Source: Bordetella genomosp. 2
Lineage (GTDB): Bacteria > Pseudomonadota > Gammaproteobacteria > Burkholderiales > Burkholderiaceae_B
NCBI RefSeq assembly: GCF_002261345.1
Contig: NZ_NEVT01000001.1
Location: 46,928 to 110,927, forward strand
Direction: 5' to 3'
DNA: 64,000 nucleotides
Shown piece after piece: positions 49,652-57,148 of this stretch. The notes below the pieces were generated by a model that worked only from the letters and a program-made list of their open reading frames with translations, was not told the DNA's origin and did no database searches. The stretch's first letter is position 1. Each line of letters opens with the position of its first letter. Position numbers and translations under genes: made by a program.

Positions 49652-51361
49652 TCACGCGGCCTGGGCGGTTTCGCTTTCGGACTGGACATTGGCGCCGTTG
49701 GCCAGGTGCCGGTTCACGGCGCTGAGCACGGCCCGGAACGAGGCGGTGACGATGTCGCTGTCGATACCCACGCCGAAGCCCGTGGCGGAATCGCCGACGC
49801 GCAATTCGACATAGCTGGCGGCGCGCGTGTCGGTGCCGGTGCCGATGGCGTGTTCGTGGTAGTCCATGATGCGCACGGGCACGTCCAGCGCCGCCACGAA
49901 GGCCGAGATGGCGCCGTCGCCGGTGCCCGTCACCACGCGGCGCTCGCCGTTGTAGTCGAGCTCGACCTGGATGCTGAACTGTTTGCCCTGCCCGGCGCTC
50001 GGGTCGCCGTCGATGCGGTGGCGCACCAGTTTCCAGGGCGTGTGCTGCTCCAGGTATTCACGATTGAAAATGGTGTGCACGTCGTCCGCCGTGACTTCGC
50101 GCCCGGTTTCGTCGGTGACGCGCTGGATGGCGCGGCTGAATTCGATCTGCAGGCGGCGCGGCAGCACCAGGCCGTGTTCCTGTTCGAGCAGGTACGACAC
50201 CCCGCCCTTGCCCGATTGGCTGTTGACGCGGATGACCGCATCGTAGCTGCGGCCCAGGTCGGCCGGGTCGATCGGCAGGTACGGCACTTCCCATACGGCG
50301 TCGGGCTTCTGCTGCGCAAAGCCCTTCTTGATGGCGTCCTGGTGCGAGCCCGAGAACGCGGTGAACACCAGGTCGCCGGCATACGGGTGGCGCGGATGCA
50401 CCGGCAACTGGTTGCAGTACTCGGCGCAGCGGCGCACTTCGTCGATGTCGGAGAAATCCAGGCCCGGGTGCACGCCTTGCGTGTACAAGTTCAGCGCCAG
50501 CGTCACCAGGTCGACGTTGCCGGTGCGCTCGCCGCTGCCGAACAGGCAGCCTTCGATGCGGTCGGCGCCCGCCATGACGGCGAATTCGGCGGCCGCCACG
50601 GCGGTGCCGCGGTCATTGTGCGGGTGCACGCTCAGCACGATGCTGTCGCGGCGCGCCAGGTTCTTGTGCATCCATTCGATCTGGTCGGCGTACAGGTTGG
50701 GGGTGGTGGCCTCGATGGTGGCCGGCAGGTTCAGCACCATCTTCTTCTGCGGCGTGGGCTGCCACACGTCGGCCACGGCGTTGGAGACTTCCAGGGCGAA
50801 CTCGGGCTCGGTGGTGCTGAAGACTTCGGGCGAGTATTCATAGCGCCAGTCGGTCTCGGGATGCCGGGCCATGTATTGCTTGACCCACTGCGTGCCCGTG
50901 ACCGCGATCTGCTTGATCTCGTCCTTGCTCATGTTGAAGACGACCTTGCGGAACGCCGGCGCACACGCGTTGTACAGGTGCACCATGGCCTGCCGGGCGC
51001 CGGCCGCGGCTTCGACGGTGCGGCTGATCAGGTCCTCGCGCGATTGGGTCAGCACGATGATGGTGACGTCGTCGGGAATGCGCTTCTCGTCCACCAGCTT
51101 GCGCACGAAGTCGAAATCCGTCTGCGACGCGGAGGGGAAGCCGACCTCGATTTCCTTGAAACCGATCTTGACCAACTGCTCGAAGAAACGCAGCTTGCGC
51201 TCGACGCTCATCGGCTCGATCAGCGACTGGTTGCCGTCGCGCAGGTCGGTGCTCATCCAGATGGGCGGCTGCGTAATGCGGCGGCTCGGCCAGGTGCGTT
51301 CGGAAAAGTCGCGGGCGAACGGCGCGAACGGTACGTATTTGGTGGCGGGGTTGGCAAGCAT
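49652..51361 (-). CDS. leuA: 2-isopropylmalate synthase, long form
   Basis: A 569-residue alpha-isopropylmalate synthase. The catalytic barrel has [11 protein letters not shown] near residue 40 and the metal-binding HPHND. The C-terminal LeuA dimer/allosteric domain is present and normally binds leucine for feedback inhibition. Start and N-terminus ([19 protein letters not shown]) match the long actinobacterial-type enzymes. GAGGTG at good spacing precedes the ATG. The mRNA appears to have a long leader that encodes a leucine-rich peptide, so expression is likely controlled by charged tRNA(Leu). Confidence 0.95.
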   Translation of the reverse strand: MLANPATKYVPFAPFARDFSERTWPSRRITQPPIWMSTDLRDGNQSLIEPMSVERKLRFFEQLVKIGFKEIEVGFPSASQTDFDFVRKLVDEKRIPDDVTIIVLTQSREDLISRTVEAAAGARQAMVHLYNACAPAFRKVVFNMSKDEIKQIAVTGTQWVKQYMARHPETDWRYEYSPEVFSTTEPEFALEVSNAVADVWQPTPQKKMVLNLPATIEATTPNLYADQIEWMHKNLARRDSIVLSVHPHNDRGTAVAAAEFAVMAGADRIEGCLFGSGERTGNVDLVTLALNLYTQGVHPGLDFSDIDEVRRCAEYCNQLPVHPRHPYAGDLVFTAFSGSHQDAIKKGFAQQKPDAVWEVPYLPIDPADLGRSYDAVIRVNSQSGKGGVSYLLEQEHGLVLPRRLQIEFSRAIQRVTDETGREVTADDVHTIFNREYLEQHTPWKLVRHRIDGDPSAGQGKQFSIQVELDYNGERRVVTGTGDGAISAFVAALDVPVRIMDYHEHAIGTGTDTRAASYVELRVGDSATGFGVGIDSDIVTASFRAVLSAVNRHLANGANVQSESETAQAA

Positions 51362-51549
51362 CAGTACACCTCGATCAATATTCCCGGCGGGTGGCGGGAG
51401 GAATTCCGGTTTTGGTTCCGGTGAGCCCTGTTCGCAGGCCGGGATAATGGTCCGGGGCCGTCAGCGGGCCATGGATGGGCCGGCTGGGGTCAAGCGATGA
51501 ACAGGGAACAGGCTTGTGGCGAGCGTGGCTGCCGAGCTACCACAGGGCG
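51362..51549 (-). promoter_or_regulatory. structured leuA leader between leader peptide and leuA
   Basis: About 190 bases without a further recognisable gene. On the plus strand CCCTGTTC at 51426-51433 and GAACAGGG at 51499-51506 are exact complements and would close a long stem. Inside it are GGCC-rich shorter hairpins (for example GGCC-CATCCAT-GGCC). Direct ACCGGAA repeats occur close to leuA. No run of U follows any stem, so an intrinsic terminator of the classical attenuator is not visible; Rho-dependent or translational control is possible. Confidence 0.55.
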
Positions 51550-51675
51550 CTAGGCCCGGCAACCGATCGGTAGGTATAGCGATAGCGCGATGAGGGAGAG
51601 GGACGCGCGCAGGCCGGCGCCCGGCGCGCTGAGGCGTCCGGAGGCAATCGCGAGGGGGAATCGGATATCGGCCAT
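51550..51675 (-). CDS. leuA leader peptide (putative attenuator peptide)
   Basis: A 41-residue open frame (ATG at 51675, TAG at 51550) read in the leuA direction, about 190 bases upstream of leuA. Its latter half reads ASLSLIALSLYLPIG. Leucines in this run use CTC, CTC, CTA, CTA and CTA; three CTA codons close together are striking in such GC-rich DNA, where CTG is normal. Clustered rare Leu codons are the hallmark of a leu-operon leader peptide. No good ribosome site precedes the ATG (a TTGACT at 51689-51684 lies just upstream and may be part of the promoter), so start choice and leaderless translation are open questions. Confidence 0.7.
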   Translation of the reverse strand: MADIRFPLAIASGRLSAPGAGLRASLSLIALSLYLPIGCRA

Positions 51676-51727
51676 AAGACGTAAGTCAAACACATTTTGG
51701 CCCCAAGCGCAACGGCCAGGGCCAAAG

Positions 51728-51742
51728 AGGCGCCCGGCGCCT
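51728..51742 (-). terminator. possible weak terminator after the DUF-less membrane-protein gene
   Basis: On the minus strand AGGCGC-CGG-GCGCCT is followed by CTTTGG. It begins at the last base of the upstream gene's stop codon region. The stem is short and the U-tract poor, but it separates that gene from the leuA leader promoter. Confidence 0.4.
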
Positions 51743-52395
51743 TACAAATTGGGCTCGATGCGCGTCCCGGCCGGACGGACATCGGGGCGGATGTCGGGCT
51801 GGGCCGCGCCGGCGGGCGGCATGGCGGGCCGGGTGGGGGCGGCTTCCGGGGCGCGCTGGGCGGGCGGGTGGCCGTCCAGGATGTCGCCCTGCTGCCGCAC
51901 CAGCTCCATCTTGCCGATGCGGCTGTGGCGCAATTCGGCCAGCGCCAGGCGCAGGTCGCCCAGGGTGAAGGGTTCGTCGCGGCTGCCCCAGACCCAGCGC
52001 AGCACTGCCGTGACGTCGTCCGACAATTGCGAGCGCAGTTGCGCCAGTTCGGACGGCGGCACCGGCCGGGCGCGGGTGGACGCCACGTCGGAAGTCACCC
52101 AGGCGCGCACGATGAAGAATACGATGAGGGTCCAGATGACCACCACGCCCCACCAGACATAGGGGTTGATGCGCGCCAGGAAGTCGCTGGTCTGCTGGCC
52201 CAGGGCCTGCAGGCTGTCGAATGACAGGCCGCGCCCGAAGTCGAGCAGCCAGGATGCGACCAGCAGCCAGATGATGGCGGCGACGATCAGAACCACCGCC
52301 CGGATCAGCAGGCGAGGCAGCGCCAGTTTCAGCAGCGTCTGGCCGATCAGACGGCAATCTTGGCGGACACGTTCGGGCGAGGCGGGATTCATCAT
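51742..52395 (-). CDS. inner-membrane protein of unknown function
   Basis: A 217-residue protein with two membrane helices at about residues 30-50 and 78-98, then a soluble C-terminal half that ends in a proline/alanine-rich tail. I do not recognise a family. The start is either of two adjacent methionines (52395 or 52392). The first overlaps the putative rpoN start on the other strand by two bases. Codon use is like that of neighbouring genes. Confidence 0.75.
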   Translation of the reverse strand: MMNPASPERVRQDCRLIGQTLLKLALPRLLIRAVVLIVAAIIWLLVASWLLDFGRGLSFDSLQALGQQTSDFLARINPYVWWGVVVIWTLIVFFIVRAWVTSDVASTRARPVPPSELAQLRSQLSDDVTAVLRWVWGSRDEPFTLGDLRLALAELRHSRIGKMELVRQQGDILDGHPPAQRAPEAAPTRPAMPPAGAAQPDIRPDVRPAGTRIEPNL

Positions 52396-53827
52396 GCAAA
52401 ATATTGTACCTATGACCAGGCCCGCGTTAGAACTTCGAACCGGTCAACATCTCGCGTTGACCCCCCAACTGCAGCAATCGATCCGGTTGCTGCAGCTTTC
52501 CACGCTGGACCTGCAGGCGGAAATCGACCAGGCCCTGGCCGACAATCCCATGCTCGAGCGCAGCGAGGAGCGCGCCGACACGGACGCCCACCCCGAACGC
52601 GAAACCACGCTGGACGACGAGCCCGCGCGCGAGGCCGAGACGCGCGCCGACGAAATGCCTGGCGCCGGCGGCGTCTATCCCGACGACCGCGCCGATGGCC
52701 CGGATACGGCGCGCAGCGAGACGCTGCGCGAGCACCTGCTGGCCCAGCTGGGGCTGACCCGGGCCGGGCGGCGCGACGCCGCGCTGGTCGGGTTGCTGAT
52801 CGACGAGCTCGACGAAAACGGCTACCTGGGTTCGCCGCTGGAGGAGATCCTGCAGTGGCTGCCGCCCGAGGCCGAGGCCGACCTGGACGAGCTGCGCGCC
52901 GCCCTGACCCTGCTGCAATCGTTCGATCCGCCGGGCATCGGCGCGCGCGACATGGCGGAGTGCCTGGTGTTGCAATTGCGCAACCCCGACTTGTCGCGCC
53001 TGCGCGAAGCGGCCGATCCGGCCGTGCTGGCCTGTGCGCGGCGGCTGTGCGCCGACCACCTGCCGCTGCTGGCGGCCGGCAACCTGGCGCGGCTGCGCGA
53101 GGCCCTGCGCTGCGACGAGGCAACCGCGCGGGCCGCCCACGCCCTGATCCGCCGCCTGGACCCCCGCCCGGGCCGGGCCTGGACGGTGCCGGCCGCCGAC
53201 TACGCCGTGCCGGACGTCATTGTGCGCAAGACGCGGCAGGGCTGGCAGGCGGTACTGAACGGCGCGGCCGTGCCGCGCCTGCAGGTCAACGGGCTGTACG
53301 CGCAACTGCTGGGCAACCAGCGCGAGTCCAGCCACGCCGGGCTGCACGCGCAGCTGCAGCAGGCGCGCTGGATGATCCGCAACGTCGAGCAGCGGTTCGA
53401 CACCATCCTGCGCGTGGCGCAGGTCATCGTGGCGCGCCAGTCGGCCTTTTTCAGCGAAGGGCCGGGGGCCATGCGGCCGCTTATCCTGAAAGACGTGGCC
53501 GGCGAGCTGGGCCTGCACGAATCGACCATCTCGCGCGCGACCACCCAGAAGTACATGCTGACGCCGTTCGGCACCCTGGAACTCAAGCGCTTCTTCGGCA
53601 CCGGCGTGGCCACCGACGCCGGCGAGGTGGCGTCAGCCACGGCGGTGCAGGCTTTCATCCGCCAGCTTGTGGCCGACGAGGATCGCCGCAAGCCGCTGTC
53701 GGACAACCAGATCACGCAGCGGCTGGCCGACCGGGGCATCGTGATCGCGCGCCGTACGGTGGCGAAGTACCGCGAAGCTCTGCGGATCGCGCCCGCCAGC
53801 CTGCGCAAGGCGCACGCGGCGCGCTGA
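52394..53827 (+). CDS. rpoN: RNA polymerase sigma-54 factor
   Basis: A sigma-54 factor of 477 residues from this start. The N-terminal activator-interacting region has LRTGQHLALTPQLQQSIRLLQLS, shown here by its first part LRTGQHLALTPQLQQ. An acidic region II (residues about 45-100), the core-binding region and the C-terminal RpoN box ARRTVAKYRE follow, all in order. GAGG precedes the ATG at 52394; the methionine at 52412 fits the family N-terminus better and is a good alternative. In many betaproteobacteria rpoN follows lptB and precedes hpf. Neither is here; bfd follows. It is the sigma factor needed for the promoter at 14925-14939. Confidence 0.94.
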   Translation: MQNIVPMTRPALELRTGQHLALTPQLQQSIRLLQLSTLDLQAEIDQALADNPMLERSEERADTDAHPERETTLDDEPAREAETRADEMPGAGGVYPDDRADGPDTARSETLREHLLAQLGLTRAGRRDAALVGLLIDELDENGYLGSPLEEILQWLPPEAEADLDELRAALTLLQSFDPPGIGARDMAECLVLQLRNPDLSRLREAADPAVLACARRLCADHLPLLAAGNLARLREALRCDEATARAAHALIRRLDPRPGRAWTVPAADYAVPDVIVRKTRQGWQAVLNGAAVPRLQVNGLYAQLLGNQRESSHAGLHAQLQQARWMIRNVEQRFDTILRVAQVIVARQSAFFSEGPGAMRPLILKDVAGELGLHESTISRATTQKYMLTPFGTLELKRFFGTGVATDAGEVASATAVQAFIRQLVADEDRRKPLSDNQITQRLADRGIVIARRTVAKYREALRIAPASLRKAHAAR

Positions 53828-53892
53828 GCCGGCGCGGTAATTTGTCCCTGATTTTCAAGCAGTTAGGTTGCTGGAAGGGCTGGTGCGCCCGC

Positions 53893-53931
53893 TTGCATTT
53901 ATGAGAATAACTCACGATAATTATTCTCATG
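53893..53931 (+). promoter_or_regulatory. bfd promoter with overlapping Fur-like operator and start codon
   Basis: An exact inverted repeat, ATGAGAATAA at 53901-53910 and TTATTCTCAT at 53921-53930, ends on the bfd start codon at 53929. A -10 element GATAAT at 53916-53921 sits 17 bases after TTGCAT at 53893-53898, which predicts a transcript start at or next to the ATG. No ribosome site lies upstream, so the mRNA may be leaderless. The GAGAATAA/TTATTCTC arms resemble an iron-responsive Fur site. Confidence 0.65.
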
Positions 53932-54207
53932 TACATTTGCGTATGTAATGCCGTCACCGAACGCCAGGTCCGCGCCTCCGTGGACGCCGGCGCTACGACG
54001 CTTTCCGACCTGCAGTTCGAGCTGGGCGTGGCCACGTGCTGCGGCTGCTGCGCTGCCACGGCCGAGGAATACCTGCCGGGCGGGCGCTGTTCCAGCGTTT
54101 GCAACGTTCAATCGGTGGCCATGGCGGTCAACCCGGGCGCAACCGTGGTCGAGGCCGACGCGCCCGCCGCCAACAGCTTTCCCATTCCCCTGGTCGCCGC
54201 GGCCTGA
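53929..54207 (+). CDS. bfd: bacterioferritin-associated ferredoxin
   Basis: A 92-residue [2Fe-2S] protein. Cysteines C4 and C6 (MYICVCNAV) and the later CCGCC at 37-41 match the Bfd cluster ligands (C4, C6, C38 and C41). Bfd reduces bacterioferritin heme to release stored iron. The chain is about 20-25 residues longer than typical Bfd, with a C-terminal extension that has two more cysteines (RCSSVC). The gene for bacterioferritin itself is 2.3 kb away at 56488. Iron control is suggested by the operator overlapping the start codon. Confidence 0.9.
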   Translation: MYICVCNAVTERQVRASVDAGATTLSDLQFELGVATCCGCCAATAEEYLPGGRCSSVCNVQSVAMAVNPGATVVEADAPAANSFPIPLVAAA

Positions 54208-54231
54208 GCCCGCGGGTCATGCGGCGCGCGC

Positions 54232-55083
54232 TCAGCGCGCCGGTCCTACTTCCCTGCCACAGAATTCTTCCACCGTGCGGGCCAATTCGCGCGCCGCGGC
54301 CGAGGCCGTGCTGCCCGCGTAGAGCGCCAGCTCGGTCGGGGCGGCGCGCGGCAACAGGCTGTCCAGCACGCGGTGGGCCGCCGTGATGCAGCGGCGTTCC
54401 AGCAGAGCGATGCCGATGCCGCCCGCCAGCGCGGCCTGCAGGCCGGCCAGGTTGGGGCTTTCGTACGCCACGCGCCAGCGCCGCCCGGCGCTTTCAAGGG
54501 CGTGGATGGCGCGATTGCGGTACAGGCAGCCCTGCGGGAACAGCACCAGGGGAATCGGGTCCGCCGCTTCGGGCTCGGCATCGTGCGGCCCGATCCAGTG
54601 CAGGTGTTCGGGCCAGGCCGCCATGCTGGGGCCGGCGCCGGGCTCGCGCTTGAGCAAGGCCACGTCCAGCTCGCCCCGCGCCAGGGCTCGCGCCAGGGCG
54701 GCGCTGAGGTCGCAGCGCACCGACAGGCGCACCTCCGGGTGGCTACGGGCGAAGCTGGCGACCACCTCGGTCAGCCGGTCGACCGCGAACTCGTCCGGGA
54801 TGCCCAGCCGCACCACCTCGATGCGCTGCCGGCCGCTGACGGTTTCGCGAATTTCCGAGGACAGCGCCAGCATGCGGCGCGCATAGCCCAGCAGGCGCTC
54901 GCCGTCTTCGGTGAGCTGCACCCGGCGGCCCTCGCGCACGAACAGGGCGCAGCCGAGGGCGTCCTCAAGCTTGCGGATCTGCTGGCTGACGGTGGACTGC
55001 GTGCGGTGCACGCGCTCGCCGGCGCGGGTGAAGCCTCCGGCGTCCACGACCGAGACAAAGCTGTGCAACAGGTCCAGATCCAT
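54232..55083 (-). CDS. LysR family transcriptional regulator
   Basis: A 283-residue LysR protein. The helix-turn-helix is in GGFTRAGERVHRTQSTVSQQ (residues 16-35) and the effector domain follows. The N-terminus MDLDLLHSFVSVVDAGGFTR resembles the LrhA/HexA group. It is divergent from the EamA transporter gene, which it may control. A 15-base inverted repeat lies 16 bases upstream of its start. Confidence 0.92.
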   Translation of the reverse strand: MDLDLLHSFVSVVDAGGFTRAGERVHRTQSTVSQQIRKLEDALGCALFVREGRRVQLTEDGERLLGYARRMLALSSEIRETVSGRQRIEVVRLGIPDEFAVDRLTEVVASFARSHPEVRLSVRCDLSAALARALARGELDVALLKREPGAGPSMAAWPEHLHWIGPHDAEPEAADPIPLVLFPQGCLYRNRAIHALESAGRRWRVAYESPNLAGLQAALAGGIGIALLERRCITAAHRVLDSLLPRAAPTELALYAGSTASAAARELARTVEEFCGREVGPAR

Positions 55084-55098
55084 ACATCCGTCCTTTCC

Positions 55099-55113
55099 AT
55101 TTGATTTTCAAAT
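55099..55113. promoter_or_regulatory. inverted repeat in the LysR/EamA divergent region
   Basis: ATTTGA-TTT-TCAAAT. The six-base arms are exact complements. It lies 16-30 bases upstream of the LysR start and about 105 bases from the EamA start, a fitting place for a LysR recall site. Confidence 0.55.
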
Positions 55114-55217
55114 ACTTTTGATCCGAATAAAGAATTTGTCAATGGATAGGCCGCCGCGCAGAATGTCCTGGAAGGCCGGACGGACCGGCCATTTGCACGC
55201 GAAATGGGAATGCATCG

Positions 55218-56144
55218 ATGAAAACGTGTACGGCCAGTGCGGGCGATCCGGCGGCATGGAGCGGGCCGGCGCCTGTTTCCGTCCTGGCAACCTGGGGGCC
55301 CATCGCGGTGTTCTGCCTGCTATGGAGCTCGGCATTTGCGGCGGCCAAGATCGCCGTGCAGGACTGTCCCCCGCTCACCCTGCTGGCCGTGCGTTTCCTG
55401 GTGGCCGGCATCATCATGCTGGCCGTGGCGCGCGCCGCCGGCCAGTGGCGCATGCCGGGTTGGCGCGAGCTGGCGGGCCTGGTCGTGCTGGGCGCGCTCA
55501 ACAACGCGCTTTACCTGGGGTTGAGCTGGTCGGGCATGACCACGGTGTCGTCGGCCTTCACCGCCGTGCTGATCAGCACCAACCCGCTATTGATCGGCGT
55601 GCTGGCCGGCCCGGTGCTGGGCGAACGGCTGACCGGCCGGCGCCTGGCCGGCCTGTGCCTGGGGCTGGCCGGCGTCGCCATCGTGCTGCGTTCGCGCCTG
55701 TCGGGCGGCATGCCCGAGGACGCGCATGGCACCTGGCTGGTGGCGGGGGCCCTGCTGGCGCTGGTGGCCGGCACCCTGCTGTACAAGCGCCTGCGTCCGG
55801 CCAGCGGGCTGTGGATGTCCACCGGCGTGCAGGCCGTTGCCGGCGCGGTAGTGCTGCTGCCGTTCGCGCTGTGGCAGGAAAGCCTGGCCGACGCGCGGCT
55901 GACGGCCAGCCTGCTGGGCAGCATGGCCTACATGGTGGTCGCCGTGTCCATCGGCGGCTATTACCTGTGGTTCCTCATCCTGGGGCGGGCCAGCGCTACC
56001 TCGGCCAGCGCCCTGCACTTCCTGATGCCGCCGCTCGGGCTGCTGTTCGGCTGGGCGCTGCTGGGCGAGGCCGTGTCCTGGCAGGACCTGCTGGGCATTG
56101 TGCCGATCGCGCTGGGGATCTGGCTGGCGACGCGCGGATCGTAA
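55218..56144 (+). CDS. EamA family (DMT superfamily) transporter
   Basis: A 308-residue protein with ten predicted membrane helices in two EamA repeats. FCLLWSSAFAAAKIAV near residue 30 and FLMPPLGLLFGWALLGE near the end are typical. Members export amino acids, metabolites or drugs. It is divergent from the LysR gene. The start at 55218 leaves a short polar N-terminus before the first helix. Confidence 0.9.
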   Translation: MKTCTASAGDPAAWSGPAPVSVLATWGPIAVFCLLWSSAFAAAKIAVQDCPPLTLLAVRFLVAGIIMLAVARAAGQWRMPGWRELAGLVVLGALNNALYLGLSWSGMTTVSSAFTAVLISTNPLLIGVLAGPVLGERLTGRRLAGLCLGLAGVAIVLRSRLSGGMPEDAHGTWLVAGALLALVAGTLLYKRLRPASGLWMSTGVQAVAGAVVLLPFALWQESLADARLTASLLGSMAYMVVAVSIGGYYLWFLILGRASATSASALHFLMPPLGLLFGWALLGEAVSWQDLLGIVPIALGIWLATRGS

Positions 56145-56487
56145 TGCTGCGTTGCAGTTCGCCAACGGTGGCGATGGTTGCGGGCCGACGCGGAATTGCG
56201 CCAGGCGCGGCCGCCATGGCGGTCGTCACGTGCCATGGCGCGGCGGTTTTTGGGCCGCGCATCGGCCGGCGGGCCTTGCGGCGCGTACCGCCGCATGCGG
56301 CCAATCCAACACGCAAACTCATTCTCATTTGATTGTCGCTTTGCGATCATGCTCGCAAAGCCATTCATCAAATGTGCCGCCGCTCTAGCCGCGGCCCCCG
56401 GGCCGGTGTTAGCCTGCGATCGTTGCATGCGCCATATCGCGTGCGCATATTCGCGCGCGCCGCGCACCGGATCGCAAGGAGTTCATC
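56145..56487. other. 343-base intergenic region upstream of bfr
   Basis: No gene is visible. CCATGGC at 56214-56220 pairs with GCCATGG at 56232-56238 and is followed by GGTTTTTGG, a possible weak terminator for the EamA gene. CTCATTCTCATTTGATTGTC at about 56318-56337 resembles an iron-regulated Fur target. An exact inverted repeat CTTTGCGA-TCATGC-TCGCAAAG lies at 56339-56360. The bfr ribosome site AAGGAG is at about 56477. Confidence 0.5.
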
Positions 56488-56964
56488 ATGAAAGGCGACA
56501 AAACCGTCATCCAGTTCCTGAACAAACAACTGACCAACGAACTGACGGCCATCAACCAGTATTTCCTGCATGCCCGCATCCTGGGGCATTGGGGCCTGAA
56601 GAAACTGGGCAAGCACGAGTACGAGGAATCGATCGGCGAGATGAAGCATGCCGATCGCCTGATCGAACGCATCCTGATGCTCGACGGCCTGCCCAACCTG
56701 CAGGACCTGCACAAGCTGCTCATCGGCGAAGACGTGCCGGAGATCCTCGCCTGTGACCTGAAACTCGAACAGGGCGCGCAGGCCACCGTGAAAGAGGCCA
56801 TCGCGCACTGCGAGTCGGTGCGCGACTACGTCTCGCGCGACCTGTTCCAGGACATCCTGGACGACACCGAAGAACACATCGACTACCTCGAGACCCAGAT
56901 CGAGCTGATCGACAAGGTCGGCCTGCAGAATTACCTGCAAAGCCAGATGGAAGTCGAAAGCTGA
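56488..56964 (+). CDS. bfr: bacterioferritin
   Basis: A 158-residue ferritin-fold subunit. E18, E51, H54, E94 and H130 of the diiron ferroxidase centre are present, and M52 (in GEMKH) is the heme axial ligand. By alignment from the HID motif backward, the position of the sixth ligand, E127 in E. coli, is threonine here (DDTEEHID). The subunit could still work with E128 or in mixed cages. Length is normal. It stores iron as a 24-mer; bfd at 53929 would release it. A strong terminator follows. Confidence 0.95.
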   Translation: MKGDKTVIQFLNKQLTNELTAINQYFLHARILGHWGLKKLGKHEYEESIGEMKHADRLIERILMLDGLPNLQDLHKLLIGEDVPEILACDLKLEQGAQATVKEAIAHCESVRDYVSRDLFQDILDDTEEHIDYLETQIELIDKVGLQNYLQSQMEVES

Positions 56965-57013
56965 ACCCGCCGCCGCCGCACGCGGCGGCGCGATTCCGGT
57001 TCGACCTGTCCTG

Positions 57014-57037
57014 GGCCCGCTTGCGCGGGCCTTTTTT
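57014..57037 (+). terminator. intrinsic terminator of bfr
   Basis: GGCCCGC, loop TTGC, GCGGGCC and then TTTTTT. A textbook intrinsic terminator 50 bases after the bfr stop codon. Confidence 0.95.
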
Positions 57038-57046
57038 CATGGTGCG

Positions 57047-57062
57047 TGACACGTGGTTGTCA
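57047..57062. promoter_or_regulatory. short inverted repeat upstream of the PhoX gene
   Basis: TGACA-CGTGGT-TGTCA, exact five-base arms, 87 bases before the PhoX start. It could be an operator. The TGTCAT element recalls half of a PhoB site but a full Pho box is not present. Confidence 0.35.
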
Positions 57063-57148
57063 TTGCCACGCAACCTGGCTTCGCCAACATTTCGGCCAGC
57101 CCCCGCTTGCCAGAGGGGTCGTCCACTATTCGCGAACAGGAAAAAACC

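Noticed and set aside
51537..51782. An 81-codon minus-strand frame overlapping the leuA leader
   Set aside because: It overlaps the end of the upstream membrane protein gene in a different frame and lacks the Leu-codon run; the 41-codon frame is the better candidate leader.
57047..57062. Pho box before the PhoX gene
   Set aside because: Only one TGTCA-like half-site is present without the 11-base spaced direct repeat a PhoB site needs.
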